61,940 nt of DNA from Paracoccus sp. IB05 (GTDB taxonomy: Bacteria; Pseudomonadota; Alphaproteobacteria; Rhodobacterales; Rhodobacteraceae): contig NZ_JAEFCF010000032.1 of the NCBI RefSeq assembly GCF_016405985.1, forward strand, positions 1 to 61,940, read 5' to 3'. The stretch's first letter is position 1. Each line of letters begins with the position of its first letter. Shown here piece after piece: positions 36,016 through 45,338 of the stretch. The translations under genes were made by a program, and so were the position numbers. Under the pieces are notes generated by a model. It made no database searches and was not told where the DNA came from. It saw only the letters and a program-made list of their open reading frames with translations.

Positions 36016-38064
36016 GTGCCGCCAGGCCTTTCCGCCCCCAAGCTTTCCGCCACCTCAGACCCTTTGCTGCAACCCTTCCGCCTGAAGGGGCTGGAGCTGA
36101 AGAACCGGATCATATCGACCAGCCATGCCTCGATGCTCGATGATGGCGGCCTGCCGCTGGAACGCTATCAGGCCTATCATGAGCGCAAGGCGCGCGGCGG
36201 TCTGGCGATGACGATGATCGGCGGCTCGGCGATGACCTCGCCGGATAGTAGCTGGGGCGGCGGCCAGGTCGATCTGTCGGATGACCGGGTGATCCCGCAT
36301 CTGGCGGCGCTGGCTGGCCGGGTCCAGGCGCATGGCGCAAAGATCATGGCCCAGGTCTCGCATCTGGGGCGGCGGGCGACGGCGCTTGGGGCGAACTGGC
36401 TGCCCGCGATTGCGCCCTCCAGGATGCGCGAGGTCAGAACCCGCAGCTTCCCAAAGGAAATGGACCGCGCCGATATCGACCGGGTGATCGGGGAATATGC
36501 CGCCTCGGCCCGGCGCTGTCTCGATGCGGGCTTTGACGGGATCGAGACGCTTTCGGGCGCGCATCTGATCGGGCAGTTCATGTCGCCACGGGTGAACCGG
36601 CGCACGGATGAATTTGGCGGGTCGACCGCCAATCGCGCCCGCTTTGGCCTGATGGTGCATGAAGCGATCCGCAAGGCGGTCGGTGACGCCATGCCCATCG
36701 GCTTGCGCTTCGTGATCGACGAGGGGTGTGAAGATGGCCTCTACCCCGAGGAATGCGCTGAAATCGCGCGGCTTTTCGAGGCTGAGGGCCATATCGATTT
36801 CTTCAACTGCATCTATGGTCTGATGGACAGCGACCTTTTGCTGGCCGAGACCAATATGCCCGGTCTTTACCAGAAAGACGCCCCCTTCCTCGACAATGTC
36901 GCGGCCTTCAGGCGCGAGGTGACGCTGCCGCTGATCCATGCCGCCGCGATCCGCGATGTGGCCACGGCGCGGCATGTGATCGGCTCTGGCATCGTTGATC
37001 TCGTGGGCATGACCCGCGCCCATATCGCCGACCCGGATCTGGTGCAAAAGCTGATCAGGGGCGAGGAAGACCATATCCGCCCCTGTATAGGTGCCGCCTA
37101 TTGCCTCTATAAAAAGGTGAATTGCATCCATAACCCCTCGTCCGGGCGCGAAGGTAGCCTGCCGCATGATCTGACCCGGGCAGTGCAGCCGCACCGCGCG
37201 GTGGTGATCGGGGCTGGCCCGGCGGGGCTTGAGGCCGCGCGCGTCCTGGCCGAGCGTGGCCATAGCGTGACCCTGCTCGAGGCCGCAGGCGAGGCCGGCG
37301 GCCAGGTGCTGCTGGCGGCGGCCGCACCGCAGCGCGGTAATCTGATCGGGCTGATCGACTGGCGGCTGGCGGAACTGGCGCGGCTTGGCGTCGATATCCG
37401 CTACAACTGCTTTGCCGAAGGCGCAGAGGTGATGGAGCTGGCGCCGGAAATTGTCATTATAGCGACCGGAGGCCTGCCGGATCTCGACTGGCTCGACGGC
37501 GGCGATCTGTGTCAGAGCAGCTGGGACATTCTGGGCCATATGGTGCCGGGGCGTGGCGAGGTTCTGGTCTATGACGGCACCGGGCGCCAGGCGGCGCCGA
37601 CAACCGCGCTGAAGCTTGCCGAAGCCGGGCATCGCCTTTCGCTGGTCACCCCCGATGACGCGCTGGCGATCGAGATGAGCTACACGGATCGCAGCGGCAT
37701 CCGCAAACGCTTTCACCAGGAGGAAATCCCGGTCCTGACCGACCACCGCCTGATCCGTGTTGAGCGCGCGAGCGGGCGGCTGGTCGCGACCTTCCGAAAC
37801 GAGATGACCGGCAGGGAAACCACCCGCGAGGCCGATCAGGTGATCGTCGAACATGGCAGCCTGCCGATGGACATGCTGTATCACGAATTGCGCGCGGCAT
37901 CGGGCAATGATGGCGTGACCGATCAGGCCTTTGTGCTGGGCCGCAGCCCGGCCCCTGCACCGCTGCGCGAGGGGTTCGAGTTGCACCGGATCGGCGATGC
38001 CGTGGCCAGCCGCGACATTTATGCGACGATCCTCGAGAGTTTCCGGCTTTGCCGTCTCTTGTGA
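36016..38064 (+). CDS. FMN/FAD oxidoreductase of the trimethylamine dehydrogenase / dienoyl-CoA reductase family
   Basis: About 682 residues from GTG 36016 (AAGGA 8 nt upstream; no ATG is usable). The N-terminal old-yellow-enzyme TIM barrel covers about residues 15-340 (LKNRIISTSHASML; AQVSHLGRR; GFDGIETLSGAHLIGQFMSP). A short iron-sulfur linker follows, then an FAD/NAD domain starting VVIGAGPAGLEAARVLAERG. Only three of the four usual cluster cysteines are present: C357, C363 and C370, with Ala360 at the second position and a shortened last gap. Relatives remove N-methyl groups from amines such as trimethylamine or N-methylproline. A demethylase or dehydrogenase of an N-substituted amino acid is a reasonable guess. 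Confidence 0.85.
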   Translation: MPPGLSAPKLSATSDPLLQPFRLKGLELKNRIISTSHASMLDDGGLPLERYQAYHERKARGGLAMTMIGGSAMTSPDSSWGGGQVDLSDDRVIPHLAALAGRVQAHGAKIMAQVSHLGRRATALGANWLPAIAPSRMREVRTRSFPKEMDRADIDRVIGEYAASARRCLDAGFDGIETLSGAHLIGQFMSPRVNRRTDEFGGSTANRARFGLMVHEAIRKAVGDAMPIGLRFVIDEGCEDGLYPEECAEIARLFEAEGHIDFFNCIYGLMDSDLLLAETNMPGLYQKDAPFLDNVAAFRREVTLPLIHAAAIRDVATARHVIGSGIVDLVGMTRAHIADPDLVQKLIRGEEDHIRPCIGAAYCLYKKVNCIHNPSSGREGSLPHDLTRAVQPHRAVVIGAGPAGLEAARVLAERGHSVTLLEAAGEAGGQVLLAAAAPQRGNLIGLIDWRLAELARLGVDIRYNCFAEGAEVMELAPEIVIIATGGLPDLDWLDGGDLCQSSWDILGHMVPGRGEVLVYDGTGRQAAPTTALKLAEAGHRLSLVTPDDALAIEMSYTDRSGIRKRFHQEEIPVLTDHRLIRVERASGRLVATFRNEMTGRETTREADQVIVEHGSLPMDMLYHELRAASGNDGVTDQAFVLGRSPAPAPLREGFELHRIGDAVASRDIYATILESFRLCRLL

Positions 38065-38189
38065 TCAAAACCCCTGTCACGGGACAGGACGGACGCGCAT
38101 CATGCTGAAACAGAAGTGCGATGAGACAGAAAAATCCGTATGTCCCGGTATATGCTGGCTTTGCAATTTTACAGGAATCCGTTGAATCC

Positions 38190-39056
38190 ATGACGGTCAA
38201 GAGCCAGAAAAAGATCGAGTCCTTTTCCCTCAGCATCCTGCCGATGACTGTGGCGGATATTCCAAGGCTGCATCAGCTCTCGGTCGGCGCGGGCTGGATG
38301 CACCGGCCCGAGGACTGGGCTTTTGCGCTGCAGCTCGGCGATGGCGTCTTTGCCGCAGACGAGATCGGGCGGGTGGCGGGCTCGGCCATGCTTTACCCGA
38401 TCACCGATGATTTCGCGGCCCTTGGCATGGTGATCATCGCGCCGCGGCTGATCGAACATGGCACCGATCACTGGCTGGTCGAACAGATGCTCGACCGCTC
38501 GGGCGGGCGCGATCTGGTGGTCAGCGCCACGCCCGAGGCCTATCCGGTCTATATCTCGCATGGCTTCCGCGCCGGGCGCACCGTGTTCCAGTTCCAGGCC
38601 GTGGTTCCGGAAACCGTAGCCCGGGTCCCCGGCGCGCGCGCGATGCGCGCCGGGGACCTGCCGCGCCTGCGCGCGATCGACGCCGCCGCCTATCCGGTCT
38701 CGCGCGACCAGGTGCTGGATCTGTTGTTCCCGATCTCGACCGGCACCGTGATCGAACGGGATGGCGAGATCACCGGCTATGCGCTGAGCCGCCAGTTCGG
38801 GCGCGGCCAGATCATCGGCCCGATTGTCGCGCTGAACGAAGAGGACGCGATTGCGCTGACCGCGCCGCATATCCTGGCCAATGCGGGCGGTTTCGTGCGG
38901 GTTGATACCCGGCAATCCGAAGGCCCGTTCCGCGATTACCTGCAAGCGAGCGGGTTGAAACTGGTCGATACCGTCATTTCGATGGCGCGCGGCGAAGACC
39001 GGCGCGGCACGGGGCCGCAACGGATTTTCGGCCTGATCAACCAGGGCATCGGCTGA
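38190..39056 (+). CDS. GNAT-family acetyltransferase (two-domain)
   Basis: About 288 residues from ATG 38190; an in-frame ATG at 38121 would add 23. The N-terminal GNAT domain (about 12-130; LPMTVADIPRLHQLSVGAGW, MLDRSGGRDLVVSATPEAYP) is followed by a second degenerate domain (MRAGDLPRLRAIDAAAYPVS). This layout is shared with the GNAT gene at 49491 in the same island, and both keep the ATPE(A/G)xP motif. Acetyl-CoA-dependent N-acylation of a pathway amine is possible, perhaps balanced by the M20 deacylase. Confidence 0.8.
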   Translation: MTVKSQKKIESFSLSILPMTVADIPRLHQLSVGAGWMHRPEDWAFALQLGDGVFAADEIGRVAGSAMLYPITDDFAALGMVIIAPRLIEHGTDHWLVEQMLDRSGGRDLVVSATPEAYPVYISHGFRAGRTVFQFQAVVPETVARVPGARAMRAGDLPRLRAIDAAAYPVSRDQVLDLLFPISTGTVIERDGEITGYALSRQFGRGQIIGPIVALNEEDAIALTAPHILANAGGFVRVDTRQSEGPFRDYLQASGLKLVDTVISMARGEDRRGTGPQRIFGLINQGIG

Positions 39057-39069
39057 GACCAGGCCCCAC

Positions 39070-39081
39070 GGCAGAAATGCC
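39070..39081 (+). terminator. short GAAA-loop hairpin after GNAT gene
   Basis: GGCA-GAAA-TGCC lies 13 nt after the GNAT stop. Related hairpins with the same loop occur after two other genes (41384-41398 and 46792-46808). There is no U-tract, so it may be a 3'-end stabiliser rather than a terminator. Confidence 0.35.
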
Positions 39082-39201
39082 TCAAGGCGGGCGTGCTGCT
39101 GGCACAGGATGCTTTCTGCCCCCGGTATTCAGAGGGTTTTGCCGGGCCGCCCTGACTATCCTTGGCCTCAAAGCACCCGTCCAAGGCAAAGGAAGCCCGT
39201 C

Positions 39202-40716
39202 ATGTCGGTCTATCGCGCAGGTAAAATCCGCCTTTCCGAAGATGTCCGCCCCGAGCTGGCCGATGTCTGCCTGCCCGGGCCGGATGAGAGTGTGCTGGGA
39301 CAATATGCCAGGATGCGCCCGCAGCTGGCGGCATTTCATGCTTTCGACAAGGCGCATATCCTGATGCTGGCCGAGGAAGGCCTGATCCCCCGCGGCGATG
39401 CGGCTTTGATGCTGGCGGAACTGCGCCGCGTTGAAGAGGGCGATGAGATCGAGACCCGCGCCGCCACCGCTGAACATATGCATTCGGGCGAGGCGATCCT
39501 GACCGCGCGGCTTGGCCGCGAGGTGGCGGGCAAAATGCATCTGGGGCGCAGCTCAGGCGATTTGCTGACGGTCTCGTTTCGCTTCGCGTTGCGCGAGAAA
39601 CTCTTGCGGGTCACTGCACATCTGAACGCGTTGCGCCGCGCGGTGCTGGATCTGGCGGCGGCCCATATCGACACGGTGATGCCGGGCTGCACCCATCTGC
39701 AACACGCGCAGCCCGAGAGTTTCGCGCATTACCTCCTGTCCTGGGCCAGCGCCTTTGACCGCGATGCCGAGCGGATTGCGCAATTCTACCGCCGCCTGAA
39801 CCTCAGCCCGGCAGGCGCCGCGATCCTGAACGGATCGGAATTCGCGCTGAACCGCGAAAGGGTCGGCAATCTTCTCGGCTTTGACGGCCTGGCGCTCAAC
39901 ACCCGTGATGCTGTCTGGGGCCGCGATATCGAGATCGAGGCGCAATCGGTGATGGTCATCCTTGCGGGCAATTTCAACCGCTTTGCCGAGGATCTGATGC
40001 TCTGGTCGGCGCCGGAATTCGGCTGGGTGGAAACGGCGGACGGCTTCTGTGGCACCAGTTCGATCATGCCGCAAAAGAAGAACCCCAATGCGCTGGAATG
40101 CCTGAAAGGCGTGGTGGCGACCGCGACTGGCTTCCTGATGGGCACGCTGATGGTGCATAAGAACCCCTCGAATGTGCCGGTCTTTGACTGGGTGCGCACC
40201 ATGTCGGACGCCTGGCGCAATTATGACGAGATGAACGGCGCATTGCGGCTGATGACGGCAGTCGTGCGCGACCTGACCGTCCATAGCGACCGGATGGCGG
40301 CGGCCTCGACCCGGCATTGGGCAACGGCGACCGACCTCGCCTCGGCGCTGGTGCGCGAGGCGGGCATCCCCTGGCGCGCGGCGCATCAGATCACCGGCAT
40401 CACCGTGCGCCTTGCGATTGACGAAGGTGTCGCCCCCGAGGCGCTGACCACGGCGCTGGTTGACCGCGCGGCGGTGGAACATCAGGGCAAGGGGCTTGGC
40501 CTCTCGCAGGCGGTGATCTCGGATGCGATGGACCCGCTGCGCTCGATCTCGCGCCAGCTGCTGCCCGGTGGCCCGGCCAGGCCCCGTGTCGAGGAAGCCC
40601 TGGTCGCGCATGAGGATCAGCTGGTTCAGGATGCGGGCTGGCTGGCCGAGGCCGAAGGCCGGGTCAAAGCATCAGAGGTCCGGCTGGAGGCTGCGATCGA
40701 CGCGCTGCTGGCCTGA
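39202..40716 (+). CDS. argininosuccinate-lyase-family C-N lyase (paralogue 1)
   Basis: 504 residues from ATG 39202 (AAAGGAAG 6 nt upstream). It is a fumarase/aspartase-superfamily protein with the three conserved regions: HMHSGEAI...HLGRSSGD, TVMPGCTHLQHAQPESFAHY, and the catalytic loop GTSSIMPQKKNPNALE with Ser286/287. The enzymes split C-N bonds to release fumarate. ArgH is usually about 460 residues and lies with arginine genes. This diverged protein sits in a catabolic island and has a second paralogue at 58837, so a substrate other than argininosuccinate is likely (N-succinyl-type compounds are the family precedent). Confidence 0.85.
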   Translation: MSVYRAGKIRLSEDVRPELADVCLPGPDESVLGQYARMRPQLAAFHAFDKAHILMLAEEGLIPRGDAALMLAELRRVEEGDEIETRAATAEHMHSGEAILTARLGREVAGKMHLGRSSGDLLTVSFRFALREKLLRVTAHLNALRRAVLDLAAAHIDTVMPGCTHLQHAQPESFAHYLLSWASAFDRDAERIAQFYRRLNLSPAGAAILNGSEFALNRERVGNLLGFDGLALNTRDAVWGRDIEIEAQSVMVILAGNFNRFAEDLMLWSAPEFGWVETADGFCGTSSIMPQKKNPNALECLKGVVATATGFLMGTLMVHKNPSNVPVFDWVRTMSDAWRNYDEMNGALRLMTAVVRDLTVHSDRMAAASTRHWATATDLASALVREAGIPWRAAHQITGITVRLAIDEGVAPEALTTALVDRAAVEHQGKGLGLSQAVISDAMDPLRSISRQLLPGGPARPRVEEALVAHEDQLVQDAGWLAEAEGRVKASEVRLEAAIDALLA

Positions 40717-40747
40717 CCACGGATTGGTGGGGGGTAACCCCCACCGA

Positions 40748-41230
40748 TCAGAAATCGAACAGCGTTTTCAGCGGCAGATGCGATTTCGCAAAGGGCGTCT
40801 TGATCACGACAAAGCTGAAATATTTGTCGATGCCGACATCGCTGTCGATCAGCTTCTCCATGATCTCCTGGTAATCCGAGATCCCGGCAGTGACGAATTT
40901 GATCAGGTAGTCATAGCCGCCCGAAACCAGATGGCATTCGACCACCTCCTCGATCTTTTCCAGCGCCTGCTGAAAGCGGGCAAAGTCGATCTGGCGGTGG
41001 TTTTTCAGTGTCACCTCGGTGAAAACCGTCAGGGTCGGCCCCAGTTTCGCGATATTGATCTGTGCCGCATAGCCGGTGATATAGCCCGCCTGTTGCAGCT
41101 TTTTCACCCGCATCAGACAGGGGCTGGGCGAAAGATGCACCATCTCGGCCAGCTCGACATTGCTGATGCGGCCGTTCTTTTGCAGCTCGTGCAGAATACG
41201 AATGTCGATACGGTCCAGTTTCACCGGCAC
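40748..41230 (-). CDS. Lrp/AsnC-family transcriptional regulator
   Basis: 160 residues: an N-terminal helix-turn-helix (LDRIDIRILHELQKNGRISN, VELAEMVHLSPSPCLMRVKKL) and a RAM effector domain (VVECHLVSGGYDYLIKFVTA). Such regulators sense amino acids. It is convergent with the lyase gene 32 bp away, and separated by 178 bp from the M20 gene, which is also on the minus strand. It probably controls part of the catabolic island. Confidence 0.92.
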   Translation of the reverse strand: MPVKLDRIDIRILHELQKNGRISNVELAEMVHLSPSPCLMRVKKLQQAGYITGYAAQINIAKLGPTLTVFTEVTLKNHRQIDFARFQQALEKIEEVVECHLVSGGYDYLIKFVTAGISDYQEIMEKLIDSDVGIDKYFSFVVIKTPFAKSHLPLKTLFDF

Positions 41231-41383
41231 ACCTTAGATTGTCATATGGGTTACCGCAGCAGGCTGCCCTTCCTTAGCATATCATGCCGCCATGACAATA
41301 TGACACCTGTGCGACACGCGGAAAATACATCCCGTTTCGCAGAATATTCAGAGGTTTTTCTGCCCTGGCGTCGTCATTTCATA

Positions 41384-41398
41384 CGGCAGAAAATGCCG
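41384..41398 (-). terminator. GAAAA-loop hairpin after the M20 gene
   Basis: CGGCA-GAAAA-TGCCG (plus-strand reading) lies about 10 nt beyond the stop of the minus-strand M20 gene. It has the same core as the hairpins at 39070 and 46792. No U-tract is seen. Confidence 0.35.
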
Positions 41399-41407
41399 GT
41401 TCTGGCG

Positions 41408-42574
41408 TCAGCCGCAGCAAAGCTCTGAAACCGTGCGGCGCAACAGGCTGAGGCAATCACCCAGTTCGCTCTTTGTGATGAATTCATCTGCCCGATGCGC
41501 CCGGGTGATCGAGCCGGGGCCGCAAATCACCGAAGGAACCCCCGCCGCATGGAAAAGCCCCGCCTCGGTGCCGTAGCTGACCGATTGCTGCACCGCCCGC
41601 CCGGAAAGGCGTGACAGCAGGCTGGCAAGGCCCGGATCTTCGGGCGGCGGCAAGGCGGGATATGAGGACAGCTCCTCCCAGGCCAGGCCGAGACGCTGAT
41701 CCGCAGCGATGCGTTCCGCTGCGGCGCGGACAAGCGCGGCGATATCAACCGGGCTGACACCTGGAATGGTGCGGACCTCAAACTCCAGCCGGGCAAGTGC
41801 GGGGATGATATTGACCGCCTGCCCACCCTGGATCACCCCGGCCTGGAGCGTTGACCAGGCGGGCGAGAATTGTGGATCGAACGGCCCCTCGACCTCCAGC
41901 TGCGCGGCGAGGTCGCGCAGGACCAAAGTCAGTTCTGCCGCCGGATAAATCGCGTTCAGCCCGAGGCGCGGGTCGGAGGAATGGCCGGGCCTTCCCGTGA
42001 ATTGCACCGCTGCGGCCAGTTTCCCCTTATGCGACAGCACCGGATGCAGGTCGCTCGGCTCGCCCACGATACAGCCCATGGGCGGGCCGCAAAGACCCGG
42101 CAGTGCCGCAATCATATGGCCCACGCCGCGACAGCCGATCTCTTCATCATAAGACACCGCGATATGCACCGGGCGGGCCAGATCCATCGCGAGGAATTCC
42201 GGCACCAGCGCCAGCATACAGGCGACAAAGCCCTTCATGTCGGTGGTGCCGCGCCCGTAAAGCCGGTCGCCCTGCGCGGTCAGCCGAAAGGGGTCGGTCG
42301 CCCAGTCCTGGCCCGCCACCGGCACCACATCCGAATGACCCGAAAGGATATAGCCGGGCCGGTCAGCGGGGCCGATGCTGGCGAAAACATTGGTGCGATC
42401 CCCCTCTGGACCCTTGATGGTGGTGAAGCGGACCCCCGGTCGCGCCAGCTCTGAGGCGAGGCAATCCGTCACCTCCGCATTCGGTGTGCCCGGAAGCGAG
42501 GCGATCCCCACAAGATCCGCGAGGATCCGCGTGGCTGCGGCCCCGACAGTCGTCTCTTGCGAAATCGCGTCCAT
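41408..42574 (-). CDS. M20-family deacylase (ArgE/acetylornithine deacetylase-like)
   Basis: 388 residues with the di-zinc peptidase motifs in order: H80 in SGHSDVVP, the bridging Asp in GRGTTDMKG, the catalytic Glu pair in YDEEIGCRG, GEPSD, the dimerisation-domain GRPGHSSDPRLG, and the late His in RAHRADEFI. It hydrolyses N-acyl amino acids to free amino acid plus carboxylate in the cytoplasm. It is divergent from the aldehyde dehydrogenase gene. It may remove an acyl group from an imported or GNAT-modified intermediate. Confidence 0.9.
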   Translation of the reverse strand: MDAISQETTVGAAATRILADLVGIASLPGTPNAEVTDCLASELARPGVRFTTIKGPEGDRTNVFASIGPADRPGYILSGHSDVVPVAGQDWATDPFRLTAQGDRLYGRGTTDMKGFVACMLALVPEFLAMDLARPVHIAVSYDEEIGCRGVGHMIAALPGLCGPPMGCIVGEPSDLHPVLSHKGKLAAAVQFTGRPGHSSDPRLGLNAIYPAAELTLVLRDLAAQLEVEGPFDPQFSPAWSTLQAGVIQGGQAVNIIPALARLEFEVRTIPGVSPVDIAALVRAAAERIAADQRLGLAWEELSSYPALPPPEDPGLASLLSRLSGRAVQQSVSYGTEAGLFHAAGVPSVICGPGSITRAHRADEFITKSELGDCLSLLRRTVSELCCG

Positions 42575-42822
42575 CTTCGTCCTCCATCACTGCGCCCCTT
42601 GTCGCACCGCGCCCGGCGCACATGTTGCCGAAGAGCGCCCCACCGGCATCATTCTGTGCTTTCCCCCCGCCAGCGCCCGCGATCCGCCACACAGAATTCC
42701 GTCACCGGCAGGCGAAACGGGACAATCCACTCTGCCTCCCCCCGCGCCAGGCGCAATTCTGCGGCCCGGGCTCTGCTAGGCTGCGCACGGAACCTCAGGC
42801 CCGGATTTACGAAAGGCATCCC

Positions 42823-44286
42823 ATGACCCTCTCTTTTGACCCCGGCAGTCTTGCGCTCCCCGTTGGCCATTTCATCGGCGGCAGGCTGATCCCGGCGGAA
42901 GGGGTGATCCCGATGCAGCGCCCGTCCGATGGGGAAAGCGCCGGGTTTTGCCCGCTGGCCGATGCGGGCATCGTGGATCAGGCCGTGGAAAATGCCCGTG
43001 CGGCGCTGAAATCCTCGGGCTGGGGCGCGGTCGCCCCGCGGGATCGCACCCGCGCCATGCAGGCCTGGGCCGATCTGATCGAGGCCGATGTTGCCGTGCT
43101 TGGCCGTCTTGAGGCGGTATCGTCCACCCGCCTGATTTCCCAGGTGCCGCCCTTTGACATTGGCGTCACCGCCGAACAGATCCGCTTTTTCGCCGAACTG
43201 GCCGATAAGGAATGCGGCGCGCTGGTGCCGACGCGGGACGCGTCCCTTGGCATGATCATGGATGAGCCGATCGGGGTGATCGGTGCGATCACGCCGTGGA
43301 ATTTCCCGATCACCATGGCGGGGTGGAAACTGGGCCCCGCGCTCGCGGCAGGAAATGCTGTGGTGCTGAAACCGTCCGAACTGACGCCCTGGTCGGCGAT
43401 CCGGCTCGCGGAACTGGCGGTGAAGGCAGGCATTCCGGCGGGGATTATCAATATCGTGCTGGGGGATGGGCCGGTCACCGGCAATGCGCTGACCGGGCAT
43501 CCAGGCGTCGGCAAAGTCAGTTTCACCGGATCGACCGGGGCGGGCCAGGCGATCATGGGCAATGTCGCGCGCACCGGCATCAAGCCCGTGACGCTGGAGC
43601 TGGGCGGTAAGTCGCCGCAGGTGGTTTTCGCCGATGCCGACATCGCCTTGGCCGCGCGCTGCATCGCGGGCAGCATCCTCTTCAACGCGGGCCAGGCCTG
43701 TGTGGCGGGCAGCCGCGTGCTCGTCGAGGAATCGGTCGCCCCTGCCCTCGCCGATGCGCTGATCGCGCATTTCACCGCAGTGAAGCCCGGCAAGACCTGG
43801 GAAGAGGGTGGGGATTTCTCGCCCGTGATCTCGTCGCGCCAGATTGCGCGGATGGATGGCATCATCGGTGCCGCCAGAGACCAGGGCGCCGAGGTGCTGA
43901 CCGGCGGCGCGCAGATGGATCGCCCGGGCTATTATTACCAGCCGACGATACTGGCCGGGGTCACGCAAAACTCGCCCGCCGTCACCGAGGAGATCTTCGG
44001 CCCGGTCCTAACCTTCCAGACCTTCGCCTCGGACGATCAGGCGCTGCAGATGGCCGATCACCCGACCTATGGGCTTTGTTCGGGGGTCTATACGAAAGAC
44101 CTGTCGCGCGCGGTCCGCATGACCCGTGGCATCGAGGCCGGCACGATCTGGGTCAACCGCTACGGCCGCTCGCGCGACCATGTGCTGCCGACGGGGGGCT
44201 ACAAATCCTCCGGCATCGGCAAGGATCTGGGCCGCGAGGCCTATCACGCCAACCGCCGCTCAAAAAGCGTGCTGATCGACCTTTGA
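42823..44286 (+). CDS. NAD(P)-dependent aldehyde dehydrogenase
   Basis: 487 residues from ATG 42823 (AAAGG upstream). It has the full ALDH layout: TPWNFPITMAGWKLGPALAA, SFTGSTGAGQAIM, LELGGKSPQVV with the general-base Glu, and the nucleophile Cys293 in FNAGQACVAGSR. The C-terminus has EIFGPVLTF and NRYGRSRDHVLPTGGYKSSG. It oxidises an aldehyde to the carboxylate. It is the first gene of a plus-strand run with the dehydrogenases at 44298 and 45339. The aldehyde is probably formed by the aminotransferase or the FAD oxidase of the island. Confidence 0.9.
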   Translation: MTLSFDPGSLALPVGHFIGGRLIPAEGVIPMQRPSDGESAGFCPLADAGIVDQAVENARAALKSSGWGAVAPRDRTRAMQAWADLIEADVAVLGRLEAVSSTRLISQVPPFDIGVTAEQIRFFAELADKECGALVPTRDASLGMIMDEPIGVIGAITPWNFPITMAGWKLGPALAAGNAVVLKPSELTPWSAIRLAELAVKAGIPAGIINIVLGDGPVTGNALTGHPGVGKVSFTGSTGAGQAIMGNVARTGIKPVTLELGGKSPQVVFADADIALAARCIAGSILFNAGQACVAGSRVLVEESVAPALADALIAHFTAVKPGKTWEEGGDFSPVISSRQIARMDGIIGAARDQGAEVLTGGAQMDRPGYYYQPTILAGVTQNSPAVTEEIFGPVLTFQTFASDDQALQMADHPTYGLCSGVYTKDLSRAVRMTRGIEAGTIWVNRYGRSRDHVLPTGGYKSSGIGKDLGREAYHANRRSKSVLIDL

Positions 44287-44297
44287 TGGAGACGGAC

Positions 44298-45338
44298 ATG
44301 ACCACCTATCGTATCGCGCTGATCCCCGGTGACGGCATTGGCACCGCTGTGACCGAAGCCGCATTTGCCGTGGCGCAAAAGGCCGCGCGCGGCGTAACGC
44401 TGGAAGGGGTGACCTTCCCCTGGTCCTGCGAATATTACGTTGAGCATGGCCGGATGATGCCCGAAGACGGGATCGAGACCCTGCGCGGGTTTGATGCCAT
44501 TTACCTTGGTGCGGTCGGCTGGCCCGCGAAAGTGCCGGATTCCGTCTCGCTGCACGGGCTTTTGCTGCCGATCCGCAAGGCTTTCGTGCAATACGCGAAT
44601 ATCCGCCCGCACCGCCTGCTGCCGGGCGTCGAAGGTCCGCTGAAGACCCGCGATTTCGACATTCTCTGCATCCGCGAGAATACCGAGGGTGAATATTCCG
44701 GCGCTGGCGGCCGGGTCCATGTCGGGACACCTGATGAGGTGGCGGTCGAGACCTCGGTCTTCACCCGCGCCGGTGTCGAGCGGATCATCCGCTTCGGCTT
44801 TGACCATGCGATGAAGCGGCGGAAAAAGCTGGCCTCTGTCACCAAATCGAATGCGCAGAAATATTCGATGGTCTTCTGGGATGAGATCACTGACCTCGTG
44901 GCAAAGGAATACCCCGAGGTCGAGGTCGCCCATTACCATATCGACGCCATGTGCGCGCGGATGGTGATGGCGCCGGAAAGCCTCGACGTGGTGGTTGCCT
45001 CGAACCTTTTCGGCGACATCCTGACCGATCTTGGCGCGGCGATCCAGGGCGGTCTCGGTTTCGCGGCCTCGGCCAATATCAACCCCGACCGCTCGGCGCC
45101 TTCGATGTTCGAGCCCGTGCATGGCTCCGCGCCTGACATCGCGCATCTCGGTATCGCCAATCCGATGGCGGCGATCTGGTCAGCAGCGCAGATGCTGGAT
45201 CATCTGGGCGAGACTGAAGCCTCCACCCGCATCCTGACCGCGATGGAAGCGGTGACCGCGCAAGGCATCGGCACCAAACCGGGCCAGGATAAGACCGAGG
45301 TGATCACGAATGCGGTTCTCGCCGCGCTGGAGGCGTAA
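44298..45338 (+). CDS. tartrate/D-malate dehydrogenase-type beta-decarboxylating dehydrogenase
   Basis: 346 residues from ATG 44298 (GGAG 6 nt upstream). It belongs to the isocitrate/isopropylmalate dehydrogenase family with IPGDGIGTAVTEAA, the long IRENTEGEYSGAGGRVHVGT motif, metal-binding SNLFGDILTDLGAAIQGGLG and EPVHGSAPDIA. The LHGLLLPIRKAFVQYANIRP segment fits the TtuC/DmlA subgroup acting on tartrate, D-malate or 3-alkylmalate with NAD. It converts a 2-hydroxy dicarboxylate to a keto acid. It sits 11 bp after the aldehyde dehydrogenase stop and overlaps the start region of the next gene. Confidence 0.87.
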   Translation: MTTYRIALIPGDGIGTAVTEAAFAVAQKAARGVTLEGVTFPWSCEYYVEHGRMMPEDGIETLRGFDAIYLGAVGWPAKVPDSVSLHGLLLPIRKAFVQYANIRPHRLLPGVEGPLKTRDFDILCIRENTEGEYSGAGGRVHVGTPDEVAVETSVFTRAGVERIIRFGFDHAMKRRKKLASVTKSNAQKYSMVFWDEITDLVAKEYPEVEVAHYHIDAMCARMVMAPESLDVVVASNLFGDILTDLGAAIQGGLGFAASANINPDRSAPSMFEPVHGSAPDIAHLGIANPMAAIWSAAQMLDHLGETEASTRILTAMEAVTAQGIGTKPGQDKTEVITNAVLAALEA

